64,000 nucleotides of DNA. Origin: Bromus sterilis (lineage: Eukaryota; Streptophyta; Magnoliopsida; Poales; Poaceae). The notes under the pieces were generated by a model. It had not been told where the DNA came from. It ran no database searches and saw nothing but the letters and a program-made list of their open reading frames with translations. The position numbers and the translations under genes are program-made. Positions 46,160-57,760 of this stretch are shown piece by piece. The stretch covers positions 293,305,782 to 293,369,781 of the forward strand of contig OX465600.1 of NCBI GenBank assembly GCA_950022295.1, in the 5' to 3' direction. How positions within the stretch are numbered: position 1 is the stretch's first letter; each line of letters begins with the position of its first letter.

Positions 46160-48410
46160 TCCACTCTGTTTCGACATTTTGAGCACTCATGCAACGGATG
46201 AGCGTAAGCAAGAAAGTTGACACTTAGGATGGCAAAGAGAGAATATGGTGGAGGAGGAAGACAAAAAGGGTGTGAAAGGCTCACATCAATGAGGACAATC
46301 ATAGGCGAGAAAAAGCCAAATGATAGATATGATGTGAGGAGTAGGGATTGCCATGCAACGGATGCACATATGAGCTAAGGTAAGCTCTCTAGTGGAACTA
46401 GTGGGGGGTGCATCCAACTTGCTTGCTCAAGAAGACCTAGAACTCATTTGAGGAGGCTCATCATTGGAATATACAAGCCAAGTTCTATAGTGTGAAGGTC
46501 CCCACATATCTATATGCATAAATGATAATCTCTATGGAGTACAAGATATAAGAGGGAGTACTAGTGTGGATCTCTCAAAAGGAATAGTAGTGTGCCCCCT
46601 TTTCTCTTTTTCTCTTTTTTCTATTTTTTCTATTTTTTTGGTGGCCTCAATGGCTCTTTCTAATTCTCTCATTTGTCCTCTTTGGGATCCTTTAATCACT
46701 TTAGGGGCAACACTCTATATATTACAAAAAGTATAGAAGATCTTTCACACTTTACAAAAGTACTCAAATCATAAAGAAGATGTAACTATCATGATGTATG
46801 CAAATGTATGCCTCTGCCAGTGTAGCAGGATATGCAATGATACTAGCGCGTCATGTAGCAATGATTAGGGCAAGGCCCAACTAGCATGCGGCTCATCGAT
46901 CAAGCAAGTAGCATGTATGACATGAAGATCAAGTCATGAGAAGGTGGATGTTGCATGGCAATATATCTCGGAAGGGCTATGAAAATTCCTTGATAGGTAG
47001 GTATGGTGGTTGTTTTGAGAAAGGATATAAGGAGGTTTATGATGACAGAGCGTATCGTGCCAAGGGTTTGGATGTACCGGCAAAGGTGGACGCCAACTCT
47101 CGGAGTGAGAAGAAAGCAATGCACGTCACAGGAGAGGCTAGAAAAATATGGGAAGGTGGAAGTGTCAACTTTCGAATACTTATATTAATCCGAAGAACTC
47201 ATGCATTTATTATCGGTAACTCTCAATGTAATAAGGAGGTTTCACAAAGAGACAAGTACCCCGAGGAGGAGTGTATGGGGGTTTGGTTATCCTTGCGCAC
47301 CCTCGACTCATGGTACGTGAGTGTACTCTAATATTCGACCCCTCAGAAGAGTAATGATCCATCTAGTAGCTAGAGTTCTCAACTAATTTGTAGGTTTTTG
47401 AAAATAAACACGGATTGCCCAAAATACGACATCTATCACTAATATGCTAAAGCTCTGGACACCAATAGTCCAAACATTACTCAAAACAATACCTCAAAAC
47501 TTTTGCAAGTTACTACTACAAAAGAATAGCAACCTCAATTACCTACTTCAAGTCAAGAAACAAAACTCAGTGCAACAAGCAAACTCTCTAAACAAGATAA
47601 ACATGAAAACTCAAGAGAGTTCCAGCAACAAACTAAACAAAAGCTCTTTAAAAAGATAAGCATGAAAAACTAAGAGCTAAACATGACAGTAGCTATGAAA
47701 AAGATAAAGAACATACACAACAAAGATAAGCATGAAAAATCCTATGTTATGTTCTAGATTTTGAAAGTGGAGCGTGTTTCTCTCCCACACAAAGAAAGCT
47801 GGGTTCTAACTTGTTATGAACAACAAGCAAAGCTAAAGAAAACTAAAAATAAAACCTAAGAGCGAGACGCTCCAAGCATAGCACATAACGTATGTAGTGA
47901 TAAAAATATAGTGAAACGAGAGACGAACTGATAATTGTTGATGGAGAAGGGGATGCACGGGGCATCCCCAAGCTTAGACGCTTGAGTCTCCTTGAATATT
48001 TCTTGGGGATGCATGGGGGAATCCCCAAGCTTGAGCGTTTGACACTCTTGAATCTTCTTTCATCATCTTCCCTCGCACACTTGAAAACTCGCTTCATACA
48101 TAACTCATCATAATCTGCTTAGCGAGGTTAGTACCCATAATAAAATATATTTTTCTCTACTGGAAACAAAGATATTCTTGAAGAGCTACTGTTTCTCAAG
48201 ATTTTCAAAAAGTTTTTGCAAAGAAAAAACAAGCTTAAGGTTCGCAAAATGAAGGAAATGCAAAACAGGACATAATCTGTGAAAAACAGACCAGCAGGTA
48301 GTAAAGAATTTTTTAGGGATACTTCTGCGACTCAAATAAAAAAACTCAGAACTTACGAAAGTTCCGTAATTGTATAGAGCACACTGTGTAAAAATTTCAG
48401 CTCAAAAATA
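46160..48410 (-). mobile_element. Second copy of the Gypsy 3' region (repeat of 1-2285)
   Basis: Colinear with 1-2285 at about 94 percent identity with a few small indels (for example a ~27 bp deletion near 46690). The same 131-codon frame is open in both copies (46936-47331 and 819-1214). Most differences between the copies change the amino acid, so I do not annotate it as a gene. The match ends at about 48405. Confidence 0.7.
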
Positions 48411-49456
48411 TTGTCAGCACAAACACACGGGAGTATACCGCAACCGATAAATCACATAATATATTTTGCTGTATGTCTACCACACCTTGCTGCCGCTATT
48501 TGACCTACTGATGCGCTTAACAACATGGGAAAAGCTACAGACTTCAACAAACCGATGATGGAACTTTACAACATAAACACGACTAAGCAACACCAGCAAC
48601 TTCTAGGTAAAAATGCTACTGAATCATGGTAGAGATAAGAGAAGAACATGCAAGAGCACATAACGTAAACAATGGAAAGTATATCAACATTTGGACAAGT
48701 ATCCTCCGTTTGGAAATAGTTGTCATAGATTTGTCTAAACTAGCAGGGGGAGGCGCGGCGGCAATGCCACGTTAGGCTGACGACGTGAAATCGAACATCT
48801 ATACCTAACAATAAAGTGAGGAAGGCTTCTTGTGGTACGTCATTAAGACTACCCTTAAAATTGAGAAAAAATTACCCACCACTCCCACCCATAAGTTGTA
48901 CCGTTTCGGGTATTTTTTTCTCGCGTCCGTTTCGTTTTTCCTAAGTAAATGTGTTTCTTTCGTCGCGGTCCATACACTGGACGATTGATAAGTTGGGCCG
49001 TCGCTGGCTACGCTCCACGTTGGTGGGCTAGAGCTGGCTTCTCCATTTGACCTGTTTTCCGGCCCAAGTACCATGCAGGTAGTACATCAGCAAATCAAAG
49101 CACACTAAAAAACCCCAGCAAATCAAATCAGGAAAAAATTGTGCGTGTGCGAGGAACGACCCATGACGTTACGTGGTTTCATATGGATCCGGGTAACAAG
49201 ACAAAAAAAAGTTAACCCTTTCCTTTTGGTAAGGTGTATTTCTTTCCTGTTCAGCACTATCTGTGATAATGCTGATAAGTGTCACCACCAGCTCACCGTA
49301 GGCAGCACCAACACGAATAACAACGGAAATAAAACCTTACCCAACATCGTTTATGCCAAGTTACCCTGTTCTATGTATGTCGATAAATTTTTTATGCTAA
49401 TTCAGCACTGACAATGTTCTGTATGTACCATTATCTGACCTTTCTGTGTACGTCAG
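48411..49456. other. Upstream region of the B3 gene relic; possible Helitron 5' end
   Basis: No gene. TCTATACCTAACAATAAAG at 48799-48817 resembles the 5' terminus of grass Helitrons, but no matching 3' end was found. Further B3 gene exons may lie here but were not recognised. Confidence 0.3.
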
Positions 49457-50068
49457 TCACAAGAGTGGGAAGCTCACCGCGGCAATAGTATCCCTCACCC
49501 TCCGGGTCCTAAAGCCTACACCCACCAAAACAACATCGACGACGGAAGGCATGTCGATGACCTGGAGGCGGCTGCAGACATGCTAGAGCAAGAGGAATCT
49601 GCTAGAAAAGCAGCTAAGAAGAAGGCAATATATAGGACGCCCTGCTCCTGCCCGGCTGGGCCACAGTATTGCCGATCTAGTGCCATACCGATTCTATGTG
49701 CAAATCACAGCCAAGAACCTGAAGGCTCTAGTTATACACAAACTGCGTTCGAGACAGTGCTGGAAAACAGAATGAGCATCAGCAGATCAAATCCTGACCA
49801 CAAAGTCAGTATACCAATCCGATTGACCAAGTTCTGTGAGTACAGGGTCCAGCTCCAGTGGTTCAATGATCAACTGGTATTACTCAAGGGATGGAAAAAA
49901 TTCGCCAAAAAAGTGGACAACGTCTTAGTATTCAAATACCAAGACAAAGGTTTTAAGATTAAGCTGTTCCTACACCACAGCTCCACAGAAGCGGTATATA
50001 TTCGCCTGCAAACGCCACGGCAGCTAATCCTACAGCAGCATTTCTCTGGCTACAGTCCCAGCAGCTAA
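49457..50068 (+). pseudogene. B3-domain gene, first segment
   Basis: An open plus frame from a splice-acceptor-like CAG (49454-49456) to TAA at 50066-50068. It starts SQEWEAHRGNSIPHPPGP, has a charged helix (MLEQEESARKAAKKKA), and then a partial B3-like region: IRLTKFCEYRVQLQWFNDQL, LLKGWKKFAKKVDNVLVFKY and FKIKLFLHH, the GW..F......D.L.F pattern of B3 DNA-binding domains. B3 proteins of the REM/ARF/LAV class are plant nuclear DNA-binding factors, and this looks REM-like. A second B3 segment lies at 52335-53461 on the same strand, beyond a LINE insertion. An in-frame Met at 49580 is the first possible start inside this exon. Confidence 0.6.
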
Positions 50069-50245
50069 CCACTGTCAAGTGTGCCATAAGACCGCTAAGA
50101 TTTTGCTTTTTCTTCGCCAAGAATGCATTCCTGTAAGCTAACTAATAACCAAATTGTATAGCACGCGCTCACACAGGGCAAACTGCACAACATAGCTCGT
50201 AATCAACATCAGTTCCACCCTAGCTATAAATCACCATTTACTCTT

Positions 50246-52138
50246 TTTTTTTCGAAAAGGTGGCAAAAGATTTGCCTTATATATTAAATAAGAGGAGAAT
50301 AGAGTTTTATGAATTTACAATCACGCTTACAACGGCATGGGGGATTACTCGCGCGATAAAAGTACTCCTAAATGTTTTGCACCCGCCGTTATCCACAAAC
50401 GCGACTCGTCAACGACAATGCCAAGCAACACCGTTGCCGGCGCACTTCTGCGCCGAAACACCCTTGCGTTACGTTCATTCCAAATGGTCCACGAAACCAA
50501 CATGGCGAGGGAAGCCATAGCCTTACTGTCGAGGGAGTTCTTGTCCATCCTATTGAACCACCAAGACTTGATCGTATCGTCGCTTTGCCACGTGGAGGTG
50601 TCGATCTGTTGATGAAGGTGAAACTTTTCCTTAACCAAGTGCCACAACCGTAAGGTGAAGCGGCACTTGGTGAAGAGATGTGTCCCGGATTCCACCTCCC
50701 TCCTGCATAGAGGGCAAGGCCTACAATTTGGCCATCCGCGCTTCTCCAATCTTTCAGCGGTCCATATCCTGTCTTGTATGGCCAACCAAGCAAAGAACTT
50801 TACTTTTGGTGGTGCCCAATTCCTCCAAACCATTTTCTCCATGGCGGAGTTTGTCATTCCCAAGAATTGCCCTAAGTATGCGGAGGCCGCCGAGTAATGG
50901 CCACTTGGCGCGAGCTTCCAAACGATGTCGTCCTCCATATGGACATCAAGCTGTGTAGCATTAAGGAGCGCCCAAAGCTCAAAGAATTGACATATATGCT
51001 CCGTAGACACCAATGCGGGGGGTTTGAATTTGGAAATCCAGGCCCCATCCCTCAGAGCTTCTCGAACCTTCCAATTTTTCCGTGTGGAAGCTTTGAAGAT
51101 TAGGGGGGCAATGTCCTTCGGCTTGCGACCAAGAAGTCAAGGGGAGGTCCAGAAAGGTGTCTTAGCCCCATCCCCCACAATGATGGTTGTAGAGGCGTAG
51201 AAAAATTCCAAGTCCTCCTCATCGCATGGGTTGCCCATGCCCACCCAAAGCTTGCTAGGCTCCTTCCACTCATACCATGGCCACCTCAACCGCAGAGCAC
51301 GCGCAAATTTATCGGTGTTAAGAACTCCAAGGCCTCCATAACCTTTCGGTCGGCAAACCATCTCCCAGTTGACCTTGCATTGGGCTCCGGTGGTTTTATC
51401 CTTCCCAGACCAAAGGAAGGCTCTCTGAAGCTTGTTGATGTTGTCCAGGGTGCTAGCTGGGAGCACGAGAGGGGTGATGAAGTACACTGCTTGGGATGTT
51501 AGCACCGACTTGACAAGAGTTATGCGACCCATGGTGCTGATGTTCTGGCCATCCCAAGTGCTCAACTTGGACGCCACCTTATCTTCAAGGAACTGCAAGT
51601 CCGCCTTCTTAAGCTTCCAAACCGATAACGGGAGGCCCAAGTATCTCAAGGGGAAGGAGGCCATAGTCGCCGGAAGGTTCTGGAGCACATATGGCAAGTT
51701 GACATGACCACACCGAATTGGCACCACCGAGCTCTTGTGAAAGTTCATGCAAAGGCCCGTGACATCCCCAAATTTACGCAAGATCTCCACAAGGTGGTCA
51801 ACGTCCCTCTTTATAGGAGCCACAAATACCACGGCGTCGTCTGCATAGAGTGAAGTTCTCGCCGTAGGCCCTCTCCCACGAATTTTGTGGAGCAAACCCT
51901 CTCGAGTTGCCACCTCGAGGATCCTCTGCAAGGGATCAATTGCAATGACAAAGAGCAGAGGTGAAAGGGGGTCCCCTTGGCGAAGCCCTCGTCCATGCGC
52001 AATGGGGGGACCGGCTATACCATTCAAGAGAATCCTCGAAGAAGAGGTGCTAAGGAGAGCGGCAATCCAATTCTGAAACTTGCACGGGAATCCTTTGCGC
52101 TGAAGGACATCAAGGATGTACTCCCACTTTACCGAGTC
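50246..52138 (-). mobile_element. 5'-truncated LINE with 18 bp target duplication
   Basis: Minus-strand LINE. The RT part (52027-51137) has GRGLRQGDPLSPLLF, the catalytic SLYADDAVVFV, and LRYLGLPLSVWKLKKADLQF. After a frame break come the zf-RVT tail (51013-50345) with PPKVKFFAWLAIQDRIWTAE and CPLCRREVESGTHLFTKC. A T run (the poly-A tail, seen on the plus strand) begins at 50246. The duplication AAATCACCATTTACTCTT is at 50228-50245 and 52139-52156, which fixes both ends. Endonuclease and the N-terminal RT are lost by 5' truncation. Confidence 0.92.
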
Positions 52139-52334
52139 AAATCACCATTTACTCTTGGCGTACACTGACACATCTTACACGCACTCTTTCATTTTTTTGA
52201 TCCAGTGGATGGTCGGACAACCGGCCGATCCGCCCGTAAGCCATGCCAAGATATTACCTACGCACCCGTTATTACGATTTCCTTTTCGGAGACCTAATCT
52301 TCACTGACAATCACACACAATTCTTTTTCTGTAG

Positions 52335-53461
52335 ACCATGGGACCTGCGGGACCCATAAGCATGGCGGCAAAGAGATCCAAAAAAATGAAAAGAAGCAAT
52401 GGTACCAGTGTTTTTTTTTGAACAATCACCGGGGGGGGAGAGAGTCCCCACCTGAATATATTACTCAAAGTGCCCACGGGCGGTGTTACATCAGAGCAAG
52501 GGTCGGGATGAGAGATAGTTCCGACAAGACATGGCGGCCTCTTTACTGTCGTGATCTCTAAAACGATGAATCCAGAGAGAGAAGTCAGCAATAACATGGC
52601 GAATGGTGTCACTCGGAGTGTGCATTTCGCCTCTAAAGACCAGGGCGTTACGTGAATCCCAGAGTTTCCACAATAGGGAGAGAGCGACCGTCGGCCAGAT
52701 GTTGATGTCGAGACCAACAGGTGTCCGCACCTCCCAGATCGCGTCAACTGAAGAGGGCACGTCGAGGCCCAGACGTGCCCACACCTGAACAGCGTCAGGG
52801 CAGAGAAGCGTGAGGTGAGCAGCGTCCTCATGATGATGGTCACAGCGGGGGCAGGTAGCATCAGCAGTGATCGTCTTGCGGTGGAGATTTTCCCTCGTGT
52901 TCAACCTGTCACGGAAAAGCAGCCAGCCAAATACCTTTACCTTGATGGGAACGGAAGAACCCCAGATGTAGCTTGCATTGCAGTCCAACTCCCGGTCTGG
53001 CACGAGCAGAGTGTAAGCGCACCTGGAGGAAAAGGTCGTCCCATGGGCGAGGAATCGTTCATCCGGCGCGTCGCTGGGTATGCAATGGTACCAGTGTTGG
53101 CCATTACAGCGAAGACCTGGTTCCTAGAACCTTCTGTGTAACACTTCTACCTCCTGACCTGGTTATACTACCTATTCCTGAAACATTCAGAACATATCTG
53201 GACAGTGCTCCAGGTATGATCACCGCCAGGACCAACACAGAATGCACCTGGGATATCGAGCTGGAAGAGTTCGAAGGCAGGGTCATCGTGGACGAAGGCT
53301 GGCCAGCATTCGTTACATCTCATCGGATCAAGAGTGGATATCTACTCATCTTCAAAAAAGAAGGCCCAAAAGATTTCAGAATAGTCGTATTCGACGATAG
53401 TCGATGCGAGGTAGTAGAGAAATGTCCTCAGCATCACAAAGACCTCAAGAAGAACGGCTAA
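52335..53461 (+). pseudogene. B3-domain gene, second segment split by a LINE
   Basis: An exon starts after the acceptor-like TTTTTCTGTAG (ending 52334) and reads TMGPAGPISMAAKRSKKMKR up to 52412. It is then interrupted by a LINE (52413-53081). It continues in the same frame at 53099 with GHYSEDLVPRTFCVTLLPPD, then LVILPIPETFRTYL, WDIELEEFEGRVIVDEGWPA, GYLLIFKKEGPKDFRIVVFD, and TAA at 53459-53461. The second half is a good B3 domain of about 100 residues (W.V.L......V.EGW..F.....I..G..L.F...G...F.V..FD). Without the LINE the exon would be continuous. With it, the frame is lost or truncated. Confidence 0.75.
52413..53081 (-). mobile_element. Short 5'-truncated LINE inside the B3 exon
   Basis: 669 bp, minus strand, containing only the LINE tail with a zf-RVT motif (VPIKVKVFGWLLFRDRLNTR, CPRCDHHHEDAAHLTLLCPD). 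The T run (poly-A) begins at about 52411. The 17 bp duplication GCAATGGTACCAGTGTT lies at 52396-52412 and 53082-53098. The zf-RVT frame is open for 170 codons (52491-53003), suggesting a fairly recent insertion. Confidence 0.9.
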
Positions 53462-53607
53462 GAAGGAAAGGCATCGCCACGTGTACATGGATTATACTAT
53501 GTCTGTGCCAAAAGCTGTATAACGACGTCACCTATTCCCTATCACTCAGCTCGATTAATCCACTGCATATTATAAGCAACAGACATAGCTCTCATCTATC
53601 ACAAATA

Positions 53608-55366
53608 CACTACTAGGGAATACCCTTATAGTGACGTCCTTTTTTGTGTTTAGTGGCGCATTATGGATGCACCACTAACTACAAGCCACTAATAAGGGCT
53701 TAGCGCCACCCCTAAGGCTCTTAGGCGTGGCGCAACTCAGAATGCGCCACCTATAAGCTCTTAGGGGTGGCGCATTCCCAGTGCGCCACTAAAGCCAGAC
53801 AAAATGCGCCACTAAATGGGTTACATAAAACAAAAAAAGAATTACTGAAAAAAATAAAAACATTGCAGATATTTTTATTATATTACAAAAATTCAAAATA
53901 CAATATTACAATGAGCCCAACAATTATTGATACAAAAGAATTGCATTATAATTCTTATTACAAAGGTTTAGAGGCAAAAAAGATTCATAAGATTACATCC
54001 ATCACAATATTACAATGAGTCCAACAATTATTGAAAACAGAAAGCTACTTTCGTCATCATATCTTGTTTGCTCTTCAACCTGCACAAAACAAAGATTTAG
54101 AGGTCACATCCATATGAATTCATAAGAAAGGACAACAACACAATATAGCATCTATTCTTATCAACAACATAAAGCAAGTCGATCAATGGCCAAGAGCATG
54201 CACATATGCATAAAAATGCATATGCAGTGACCTTTATACACAAAGAGCACCAAGAGTATTTGACACTACCATCTACTACACAAAGAGTACATCCAAATTA
54301 CATGTAGGGCACACATTCATCAAACGACTGCCTTATATAACATAAATTGTTCAATTGTTCTGACTCGGCTCGGGGAATGGGCGACATCCTTCTTTCGTCA
54401 TGAAAGGCCTTGTGTCACGCAAGGCCTTTAGGCGGACTTCTATCTCCCCATTGGATGGTGCAATGTTGGAGTGGAAGATCGCCCCCTTCATTTGTACTTC
54501 ATGACGAATGATAGTCGCCATCTGCGCTTGGATGTGAAAGCACTCCTCCTTAAGATTTACATCGGCGATTTCCGCCTTCCTTTCGGCCCACGCTTTGAGA
54601 TGGCTTGGCAGCGTAAGGTTGCGTTGTTCCTGTACAATCGCCCTCATGTGATGAAGGGCGTAGTACGCATCCCTCACACTGCCAGCCGGCTGCTTAACGC
54701 ACGGGAACTGCGTTACGTGGCTGAACACATTCACGTGAGGCCAATTCTTCCTGAACTTGTGCTTCACGATCTTGCCTCCGGCTTTTATGTAGCCGACGAG
54801 AGCATCATCCAAAACTCTCATGATATACTTGTAATATTTCTTCTTCACACTCCCTGAGTCTAAATACACGACATGCGAGTGTTGCGGTGAAAAGCAGATG
54901 AGCACGCAGTCTTGATCCTCACTGCATAATTAAAACAATCCAAAAGGAATGTTGGAAGAGGACAATGGAAAGCTAAGAAAGCATATATGATACGACGGCG
55001 AGCGAATGACTTACTTGGGATTGTAGGTCATAAGAAATGAATCCTTGCCGGCGTTATCTAGCATGAATTCTCTGATGTACCCCGCCGCGAGAGTCGCGTC
55101 CCCGTCGTCCATCAAGATGCTTTCACGCATGTAGAAGGGGTCCAATATTGCGACGCTCGGGGTCTTATCTCTCCTGATACTCATAGAAAGGCTGAGCGAG
55201 AACAGACGGATAAGGCTATGGTCCAGCCGCTTGAGATGGTACAAATTGAAGATCTCCGAAAACCGCAGGATTATCATATCCGCGGGGGATAGTGTTCATG
55301 AAGCCCATGTTGAGTGACACCTTGGACATGAAAACCGGGTACGAGCTTCTCGAAGAAGAATCTTCT
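53608..55366. mobile_element. CACTA transposon, one end, truncated by Gypsy insertion
   Basis: Starts with CACTACTAGGGAATACCC at 53608 and has a series of subterminal repeats in both orientations around TAGTGGCGCAT / ATGCGCCACTA (53650-53820), the hallmark of CACTA (En/Spm) elements. Inside, a minus-strand gene fragment encodes a Ulp1-like protein (54351-55277). The other end is cut at 55366/55367 by the Tat-type Gypsy LTR. No TNPD-like transposase is in the window. Confidence 0.85.
54351..55277 (-). pseudogene. Ulp1-like (C48) protease-domain gene in the CACTA element
   Basis: Two minus-strand exons. The first (about 55277-55013) ends with MTYNP at a GTAAGT donor (about 55012-55007). The second starts after an AATTATGCAG acceptor (about 54926) and reads EDQDCVLICFSPQHSHVVYL DSG..., with a stop at 54351-54353. 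The VVYLDSG block and the later CVKQPAGSVRDAYYALHHMR block match the end of Ulp1/SENP-type cysteine protease folds, which plant CACTA elements often carry. The position of the catalytic cysteine (usually Q.P.GS..CG.Y) reads RDA here, so protease activity is unlikely. A different frame is conserved-looking upstream (near 55290-55330), so the 5' part is uncertain or frameshifted. Confidence 0.65.
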
Positions 55367-55805
55367 TGACGAGGGGGTGACCCCACGACTCCTACGGATA
55401 AGCCTACCTGGTGTCCATGAAGGAAAAAGGCCCATGAAGATACAAGCTCGGCCCGCTAATTGACACCGACGTAGGAGTCTACAACTCGCAAGGAAGGTGC
55501 GAAGACCTGCCGTTCAGAGCAAGCTAGGGTTAGGAAAGCTTACCTGTAAACGTAGAGGAACTCCCCGAGACCTAGCCCAGTATATAAGGGCTAGGAGGGG
55601 CGACACTAAGGAGGGACCAATATCATCTGTAACCCTAGCCTTGAGCGCTGCAGCCTTGGCATCCACTGTAATCGCATCATCCCTATCAATAATATCGAGC
55701 AGGAGCGTGCCTCCCTGTTTGCGGACGATCTATCGTCCAACCTGTGCCTCTCATGACTAACCCAGGGTCCCTGACCATGGGATTTGCCGGGGTTGATCCC
55801 CGTCA
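55367..55805 (+). repeat. 5' LTR of Tat-type Gypsy copy 2
   Basis: 439 bp from TGACGAGGGGGTGACC to CCCCGTCA, with a TATATAAGG promoter box at 55581-55589. It is related to 7445-7890. CTTCT precedes it at 55362-55366, a candidate 5 bp target duplication that cannot be checked because the far end is outside the window. Confidence 0.88.
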
Positions 55806-55807
55806 AT

Positions 55808-55825
55808 TGGCGCCGTCTGTGGGAA
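55808..55825 (+). other. Primer binding site
   Basis: TGGCGCCGTCTGTGGGAA two bases after the LTR end. The TGGCGCCGT core is the type I recall pairing with a tRNA other than initiator Met (tRNA-Asp-like in other grass Gypsy elements). The same site occurs in copy 1. Confidence 0.75.
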
Positions 55826-55923
55826 CTACACAGGTTGGGATCAGGATCTCGGCGGTCCCGTCTTCAGCAAACTACAACTCAAGGGCAAGAACCAGATCTA
55901 CAGTTGTGCCAGTACCGATACTA

Positions 55924-57760
55924 CGGTAACGACCAAGTGCAGCGTCAGCGCCGAAGGAATCGACAACCCAGAAGAACGACGAGGGGCCCCTACGAAGGAA
56001 TTCCACTCGATGAACCGCGACGCGCAGCGGAGGACTCGCAAATCTTTCGACAACCCACCACTGCCCGGGCACCCGCCGCACATCAAGACGATGGCTACGA
56101 GATCGAAACCAGCGATCAGCAGAACCATCGCCAAGGAAGAAGGAATCGACGACCCAAAAAACACGCATGGGAGATCTACGACGAGGCTCCAATGAACGAG
56201 CCACGACACGCAGCCGCGCAACCGACGACCGCTCGATGACACGCTGTCACACGAGCACCTGCCGTCAGTCAGGACAGCGACTCGGAGACACCGGTGGGCG
56301 AGTACTATGACCCAGATCGAAGGCCGGATGAATTCGCCAACCTCATCAAGAACCAATACACGAGTCGAGGAATCGACAACGACCCCCGCTTCCACAAACA
56401 CCCGGAGGATCACGAGCAAATCTTCAGAACCTCAAGACGGAAGAGGCACGCCGGATCTAGCAAACTCACGGCTAGAGAGCAGCTGTCAGGACCCTGCACG
56501 ATCCATAGCTTCGAGGACGACTGGGGACGCGTCAGGTCAGGTCACACTTTGAGAGACTGCCGCCTGTTCAACGAGCTAGCTGACGACCTCAAGAAGGAGA
56601 AGGAGAAAGAAGACAGGCGCAACCGACGACCCGAGAAACCGCCGCCCTCAAGCCCGGAAGGACGTCATAGCCCGCTGCAAGAACAGGTGCTCATGATCCA
56701 AGAAGGAAGGGTACCGCAAACACGAAGCGATGCCTACACCCTGCAAGCTAGAGCAGCCGAGAGCATAAACATAGTCGAAGTCTACCAGCTACATGATACG
56801 GAGACCAGCATCACGTTCTCACAGGACGACCATCCACCCGCAGTCCCAAGACCAGGGCACGCGCCCCTGGTGCTCGATGCACAAATTGGAGGGTACGGCA
56901 TGGATAGGGTCTTTATGGACGGAGGCAACAGCATGAACATCATCTTCGCCAGCACCCTGCAAAAGATGCTGATCCCACGATTAGTATGGAGAAAATCAAG
57001 CACCGAGTTACACGGGGTAGTCCCAGGAGAAGCAGCCACATCCCTCAGAGTCATCGATCTCGAAGTCGTCTTCGGCAACCGACGCAACTTCGCAAAACAC
57101 GTCCTCGAGTTCGAGGTACTCGACTGGCAATCGCAGTACCACGCCATATTGGGACGGCCAACATTCGCGCAATTCATGGCGGTCCCACACTACGCCTACC
57201 TCAAGCTCAAGATGCCAGGATCAGCAGGAGTCCTCATGATCAACGGAAGCTTCATCAAGTCAGATCAATGTGATCGTGACTTCCACAGAATCTCCGACAC
57301 ATTCGGAGCCGAACAAGAACTCAGAGAAATAGCCATGGTGACGGACAAGAGTACCCTCCCATTGGTGAACCGAAGCGAATCCAAGGAGTACATACGCGAC
57401 TTCAGCATCGACAGCGACACAGTCATTCACCAAGTGCACCCGAGGGACCCGGACAAAACAGTTCGCGTGTACGCCCACCTACTAGAGGAGCAGGCGACGA
57501 CTCTCGTCGCTTTCCTTCGTGAAGAGTGGGAAATATTCGCCTGGTGCCCAGCCGACATGCCTGGGATACCACACGAATTCGCGGAACACGCCCTACGCAT
57601 CAAGCAAAACACGAAGCCGGTGAAGCAAGCGCCGAGACGATTCTCGGAGCCCAAGCGCCGAGACGATTCTCGGAGCCCAAGCGCAGAGCAATCGGAGAGG
57701 AAGTCAACCGGTTACTCGACGCCCAGTTCATCCGAGAAACAAAGAAAGCCACCTGGATAG
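55924..57760 (+). pseudogene. Shortened gag plus protease of Tat-type Gypsy copy 2
   Basis: The first frame (to 56239) is Arg/Gln-rich with two internal repeats around RRNRQPRR...GPYEGIPLDE and RRNRRPKK...WEIYDEAPMN. The frame then changes and 56294-57760 reads MGEYYDPDRRPDEFANLIKN, a linker, GPCTIHSFEDDWGRVRSGHT LRDC, and the protease core VFMDGGNSMNIIFASTL (about 56905-56955). It continues to ADMPGIPHEFAEHALRIKQN. The usual capsid domain between the Arg-rich start and the CTIH block is missing, as in copy 1. The frame is lost at a 26 bp tandem duplication (57627-57678). Confidence 0.8.
57627..57678 (+). repeat. 26 bp tandem duplication causing a frameshift
   Basis: AAGCGCCGAGACGATTCTCG plus GAGCCC occurs at 57627-57652 and again at 57653-57678. 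It moves the upstream gag-protease frame out of register with RT. Both frames encode the same APRRFSEPKRR peptide across the duplication, which shows they were once one continuous frame. Confidence 0.92.
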
